A stretch of DNA of 8,571 nucleotides, from assembly GCA_002413305.1 (NCBI GenBank), contig DHWS01000032.1, positions 1-8,571 on the forward strand, given 5' to 3'. Position numbers and translations under genes: made by a program. This document shows positions 6,597-8,571 of the stretch, one piece after another (positions within the stretch are counted from its first letter, which is position 1; each line of letters opens with the position of its first letter). Origin of the DNA: Actinobacteria bacterium UBA5176 (lineage in GTDB: Bacteria > Actinomycetota > UBA4738). The notes beneath the pieces were generated by a model. The model did not search any database. It was not told where the DNA came from and saw only the letters and a program-made list of their open reading frames with translations.

Positions 6597-7438
6597 TGGA
6601 GCTCCCCGAGGTGGAGGTGATGCGCCGCGACCTGGAGAAGGAAGTCGTCGGCAGGCGCATCAGGGAGGTCGAGGTGCGCCCGCAGCGGAACGCGATGCGC
6701 ATCATCCGACGCCATGCCCGGCGCAAGGAATTCTCCGACCGCCTGGCCGGCAAGAAGATCACGAAGGTCGACCGCAAGGGGAAGTACGTGCTGCTGTACC
6801 TGGACGGCGGCGACGTCCTGGTGGTGCACTTCGGCATGTCCGGCCAGTTCCTGCGGGGAACGAAGCGCCAGGTGCTTCCCCAGCACACGCACATCGTGAT
6901 CGAGTTCCAGCAGGGTGGCGACCTGCGCTACGTCGACCCGCGGACCTTCGGGGAGCTGTTCGTCACCTCTGTCGGCGAGCTCGGCACGATCCGCGAGCTC
7001 GACCATATCGCCATCGATCCGCTGGAGGACACGTTCACGTGGCAGCAGTTCTCGAACGAGCTGGCCCGGCGGGCGGCGAAGCTGAAGCCGCTGCTGATGG
7101 ACCAGCGGTTCGTGTCCGGCCTGGGCAACATCTACTCGGACGAGGTCTTGTTCGCCGCCGGCCTCCGCCACGACCGCATGAGCGACTCCTTGTCTTCGCA
7201 GGAGGTCCGGCGTCTGTACCGGGCCATGCGCGAGGTGATCCAGGACTCGATCCGGTTCCGGGGGACCACGCTGGACGACGAAGCGTACGTGGACCTGTTC
7301 GGCAAGCCTGGGGAGTTCCAGACGGAGCTGAAGGTGTACGGGCGTCGCGGGCTGGCCTGCCGACGGTGCCGGACCCCGATCGTCGTGGAGAAGATCGGCG
7401 GGCGGAACAGCTACTACTGCCCGCAGTGCCAGAGCTGA
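6596..7438 (+). CDS. mutM: Formamidopyrimidine-DNA glycosylase (Fpg/MutM) with a non-canonical N-terminus
   Basis: Fpg removes oxidised purines such as 8-oxoguanine and nicks the resulting abasic site. The 280 residues suit the family. Visible elements: conserved lysine in RKGKY, MSGQF, the DPRTFG loop, the helix-two-turn-helix LMDQRFVSGLGNIYSDEVLFAAG, and a C-terminal zinc finger with CRRC and CPQC pairs. The oddity is the start: the reading is GTG GAG CTC CCC GAG (Met-Glu-Leu-Pro-Glu), whereas Fpg normally begins Met-Pro-Glu-Leu-Pro-Glu and uses the exposed proline amine as nucleophile. No Pro codon or alternative start lies just upstream in this frame (preceding residues read Gly-Asp-Val). 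GAGGAG at 6585-6590 is correctly spaced for GTG 6596. Membership of the Fpg family is certain; glycosylase/lyase chemistry with this terminus is open. Confidence 0.93.
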   Translation: MELPEVEVMRRDLEKEVVGRRIREVEVRPQRNAMRIIRRHARRKEFSDRLAGKKITKVDRKGKYVLLYLDGGDVLVVHFGMSGQFLRGTKRQVLPQHTHIVIEFQQGGDLRYVDPRTFGELFVTSVGELGTIRELDHIAIDPLEDTFTWQQFSNELARRAAKLKPLLMDQRFVSGLGNIYSDEVLFAAGLRHDRMSDSLSSQEVRRLYRAMREVIQDSIRFRGTTLDDEAYVDLFGKPGEFQTELKVYGRRGLACRRCRTPIVVEKIGGRNSYYCPQCQS

Positions 7439-7475
7439 GCCTCTGACCTGCGGCGATGCGACCTCCGGCGGGCGG

Positions 7476-7494
7476 CTGCTAAGTATCTGCTAAG
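7476..7494. repeat. Direct repeat CTGCTAAG, two copies 11 bases apart
   Basis: Copies lie at 7476-7483 and 7487-7494, separated by three bases (TAT). The 11-base period is about one helical turn, as in some tandem protein-binding sites. No function can be assigned. Confidence 0.6.
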
Positions 7495-7523
7495 AGGCGG
7501 TCTGGAGAAGTGGGCTGCGCTTT

Positions 7524-7697
7524 CATTGGGTTGAGAGTAAGGGCCGCCTAGGAAGGTCCCCGGGAGTCTCGAGGAGCCTTGAAGGCCCTCGCGTGAGCAT
7601 CCGTGAGGATCTACACCTGGCTGTGGGCGGACTGGACCCTAGCGACTCCGGCCTCCACAATGGTGGCGATGACGCGGTTGTGGCATTGGGTTCAGAG
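7524..7697. repeat. Direct repeat pair CATTGGGTT(G/C)AGAG, 160 bases apart
   Basis: The 14-base copies at 7524-7537 and 7684-7697 differ only at the tenth base (G versus C). Both lie in the non-coding stretch between mutM and the HIRAN gene and are AT-richer than the surroundings. They could be paired binding sites or remnants of a duplication. Confidence 0.6.
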
Positions 7698-7722
7698 GCA
7701 CGGAGCGAGCGGGCGGAGAATC

Positions 7723-7739
7723 CGCGGCACGGTGCCGCG
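7723..7739. promoter_or_regulatory. 17-base palindrome CGCGGCAC-G-GTGCCGCG, possible operator
   Basis: Two perfect 8-base arms flank one central base. It ends 50 bases before the HIRAN-gene start and directly before a TTGCCA (7741-7746) resembling a -35 box. The position suits a regulator-binding site. As RNA it would be a GC hairpin followed by only two or three T, so a terminator is less likely but possible. Confidence 0.45.
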
Positions 7740-7773
7740 TTTGCCAGCAGACCTGGACTCGGGCATCAGGCCC

Positions 7774-7778
7774 GGAGG
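7774..7778 (+). promoter_or_regulatory. Shine-Dalgarno GGAGG of the HIRAN-domain gene
   Basis: GGAGG is 11 bases before the ATG at 7790, slightly long spacing but the only good candidate upstream of this start. Confidence 0.5.
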
Positions 7779-7789
7779 ACAATCCGAGC

Positions 7790-8368
7790 ATGCTCGAGCT
7801 CGATGCGTGCTGGGTGGAGCATGAGGACTGGCGTGGGTTCGTCCTGACGGTGAGCGTCCCCGAGCTCGTCGAGCGCCACGCTTTCCGGACCTTCGTCGCC
7901 GGTGTGGCCCATCGCCTCGCGGAGGCCCAGGGTCCCGCGTTTGCGCCGGGATCCTCCTTGGAGCTCCGCCCTGAGCCGGACAACCCGTTCGATCGGCAAG
8001 CCGTGGCGGTCTGGGACTCCGACGGGATCACCCAGGCCGGCTACATCCCGCGGGCCGTCGCCGCGGAGCTGCACCACCTGGAGGGCGCCGGGGCGGCGAT
8101 CGTGCTGGACGAGGTGCTGGAGGACGGCCGCCGGGTGGGGATCGGGATCCTGGTCGCGCACGAGGAGATCGTCCCTCGCGTGGTCGAGCAGTGCGGCCAT
8201 GGCCGCCACGAGGCCAACGTGCTTCGCCGGCGGGCCCTCAGCTACCGCGATCTGGACCGGATCCACGCCACGGCCGTGACCGACGGCCCGATGGAGCAGA
8301 TGGCCCGGGCCCTGGAGGAGCTCCAGGCGCGGGACTCCCGGCCCGACCAGAATTCAGCTCCAGGCTGA
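7790..8368 (+). CDS. Small stand-alone HIRAN-domain protein
   Basis: The 192-residue protein has one recognisable domain, HIRAN, at about 33-120: FVAGVAHR, then LRPEPDNPFDRQAVAVW, then AGYIPRAVAAELHHL and a closing strand pair ending VGIGILVA. The EP-NP-D-AV and GYIPR patterns are the hallmark of the family. In eukaryotic HLTF the HIRAN domain grips a 3' single-stranded DNA end at stalled forks; bacterial stand-alone forms have little assigned function. No helicase, nuclease or membrane part is present. The C-terminal ~70 residues are charged and predicted helical (MEQMARALEELQARD). The ATG start has a GGAGG. It is separated from the operon by 351 bases, so probably transcribed independently. 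The domain is well supported; a DNA-damage or DNA-end-binding role is inference. Confidence 0.82.
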   Translation: MLELDACWVEHEDWRGFVLTVSVPELVERHAFRTFVAGVAHRLAEAQGPAFAPGSSLELRPEPDNPFDRQAVAVWDSDGITQAGYIPRAVAAELHHLEGAGAAIVLDEVLEDGRRVGIGILVAHEEIVPRVVEQCGHGRHEANVLRRRALSYRDLDRIHATAVTDGPMEQMARALEELQARDSRPDQNSAPG

Positions 8369-8571
8369 CAGCGCGTAAAGGCGGAGTCCGGCGGCGCCGT
8401 CCTTCAGCGTCACCCGGAGCTCGTCTCGGTCGTTCAGTCGGTGCAGCTCCGCCACGATCCGTTCGACCATGTCACCAAAGGCCCGGAGGTCGCCGACCGT
8501 CTCCCGGATCGACTCCTCCGAGAAGTCACCGGACCAGGGAGGGTTCGCGAGCCGCACCACCGGCCCGTCGC
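8354..8571 (-). CDS. Unrecognised protein, 5' end beyond window edge
   Basis: I do not recognise this protein. On the minus strand a frame is open from the right edge to a TGA at 8354-8356, giving 71 visible residues; its true start may be outside, although GTG codons at 8560 and 8557 are possible starts. The visible part reads from GPVVRLANPPWSGDF through a helical, acidic middle (EESIRETVGDLRAFGDMVERIVAELHRL, shown in pieces: ESIRETVGDL, MVERIVAELH) to a strand-like end DELRVTLKDGAAGLRLYALSAWS. Third codon positions are strongly G/C, as in the neighbouring genes, which supports real coding. It converges on the HIRAN gene with a 15-base 3' overlap. Confidence 0.5.
   Translation of the reverse strand, partial: DGPVVRLANPPWSGDFSEESIRETVGDLRAFGDMVERIVAELHRLNDRDELRVTLKDGAAGLRLYALSAWS

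Larger units (their letters stand above)
7439..7789. other. 351-base intergenic region after mutM with repeats and a palindrome, no convincing gene
   Basis: This is the only gap over 41 bases and appears less strictly GC-rich in places than the coding blocks. It contains CTGCTAAG twice (7476-7483, 7487-7494), CATTGGGTT(G/C)AGAG twice (7524-7537, 7684-7697), and a 17-base palindrome (7723-7739). Two alternative stems could form: 7495-7503 with 7541-7549, and 7540-7545 with 7584-7589. A weak hairpin CAGAG/CTCTG (7430-7434 with 7441-7445) spans the mutM stop but has no T-run. I found no tRNA, rRNA or strong sigma-70-like promoter. It should hold the end of the upstream operon and the control region of the downstream HIRAN gene. 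Confidence 0.6.

Noticed and set aside
7430..7445. A rho-independent terminator at the end of mutM (CAGAG/CTCTG hairpin)
   Set aside because: The stem is only five pairs and no T-run follows.
6349..7446. A 365-codon plus-strand frame overlapping rnc and mutM
   Set aside because: It is a Arg/Pro/Gly-rich shadow of two genes with clear family motifs in other frames.
7741..7769. A sigma-70-like promoter TTGCCA - 17 bases - CATCAG
   Set aside because: The -35 matches five of six bases but the -10 only three of six, too weak to call as a feature.
7439..7789. A tRNA or other known structured RNA in the gap
   Set aside because: GGGTTCAGAG resembles part of a T-loop, but the flanking bases do not form a T-stem and no acceptor or anticodon arm can be drawn.
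7603..7824. A second small plus-strand frame (73 codons, Trp-rich start)
   Set aside because: There is no clear Shine-Dalgarno, it overlaps the frame above and the HIRAN gene, and its second half loses the G/C third-position bias.
7593..7847. A small plus-strand open frame (84 codons, GTG start)
   Set aside because: It has an AAGG at a fair distance, but the composition is not protein-like, it overlaps the HIRAN gene by 58 bases in another frame, and no family is recognisable.

Overview
This is a GC-rich window (well over 60% G+C by eye) with tightly packed genes. It carries a housekeeping cluster typical of Actinomycetota. All of positions 1-7438 reads on the + strand as one probable operon: fakA-like DAK2 gene (5' end cut off by the window) - recG - rsmD - coaD - SepIVA/DivIVA-like coiled-coil gene - DUF177 (YceD family) - rpmF - rnc - mutM. 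From memory, the same order (recG, rsmD, coaD, coiled-coil gene, DUF177, rpmF, rnc, fpg) occurs in Streptomyces, and the SepIVA-DUF177-rnc-fpg part in mycobacteria. The coiled-coil gene and the RecG insertion also point to actinobacteria. I cannot name a genus; the proteins look as if they come from a less-studied, possibly deep-branching actinobacterial lineage.

Genes in the block are separated by 41 bases or fewer, and three junctions overlap (fakA/recG 4 nt, coiled-coil gene/DUF177 4 nt, rnc/mutM 1 nt). Seven of the eight visible start codons in the block are GTG; only rsmD uses ATG. The functions are lipid phosphorylation (FakA), recombination and fork rescue (RecG), ribosome production (RsmD, DUF177, L32, RNase III), coenzyme A synthesis (CoaD), envelope growth and division (SepIVA-like) and oxidative-damage repair (MutM).

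After mutM comes a 351-base stretch without a convincing gene (7439-7789). It holds a 17-base near-perfect palindrome, two direct-repeat pairs and two mutually exclusive possible stems. Next is a small stand-alone HIRAN-domain protein (+ strand), which meets head-on a partial, unrecognised minus-strand gene running off the right edge; their 3' ends overlap by 15 bases.

The observation most worth checking is the N-terminus of MutM. The catalytic proline codon that normally follows the start codon in Fpg/MutM is absent, so the reading begins Met-Glu-Leu-Pro-Glu instead of Met-Pro-Glu-Leu-Pro-Glu. The other visible active-site and zinc-finger elements are intact. I saw no CRISPR array, insertion sequence, phage gene, tRNA or rRNA, and nothing I can defend as a wholly new multi-gene system.
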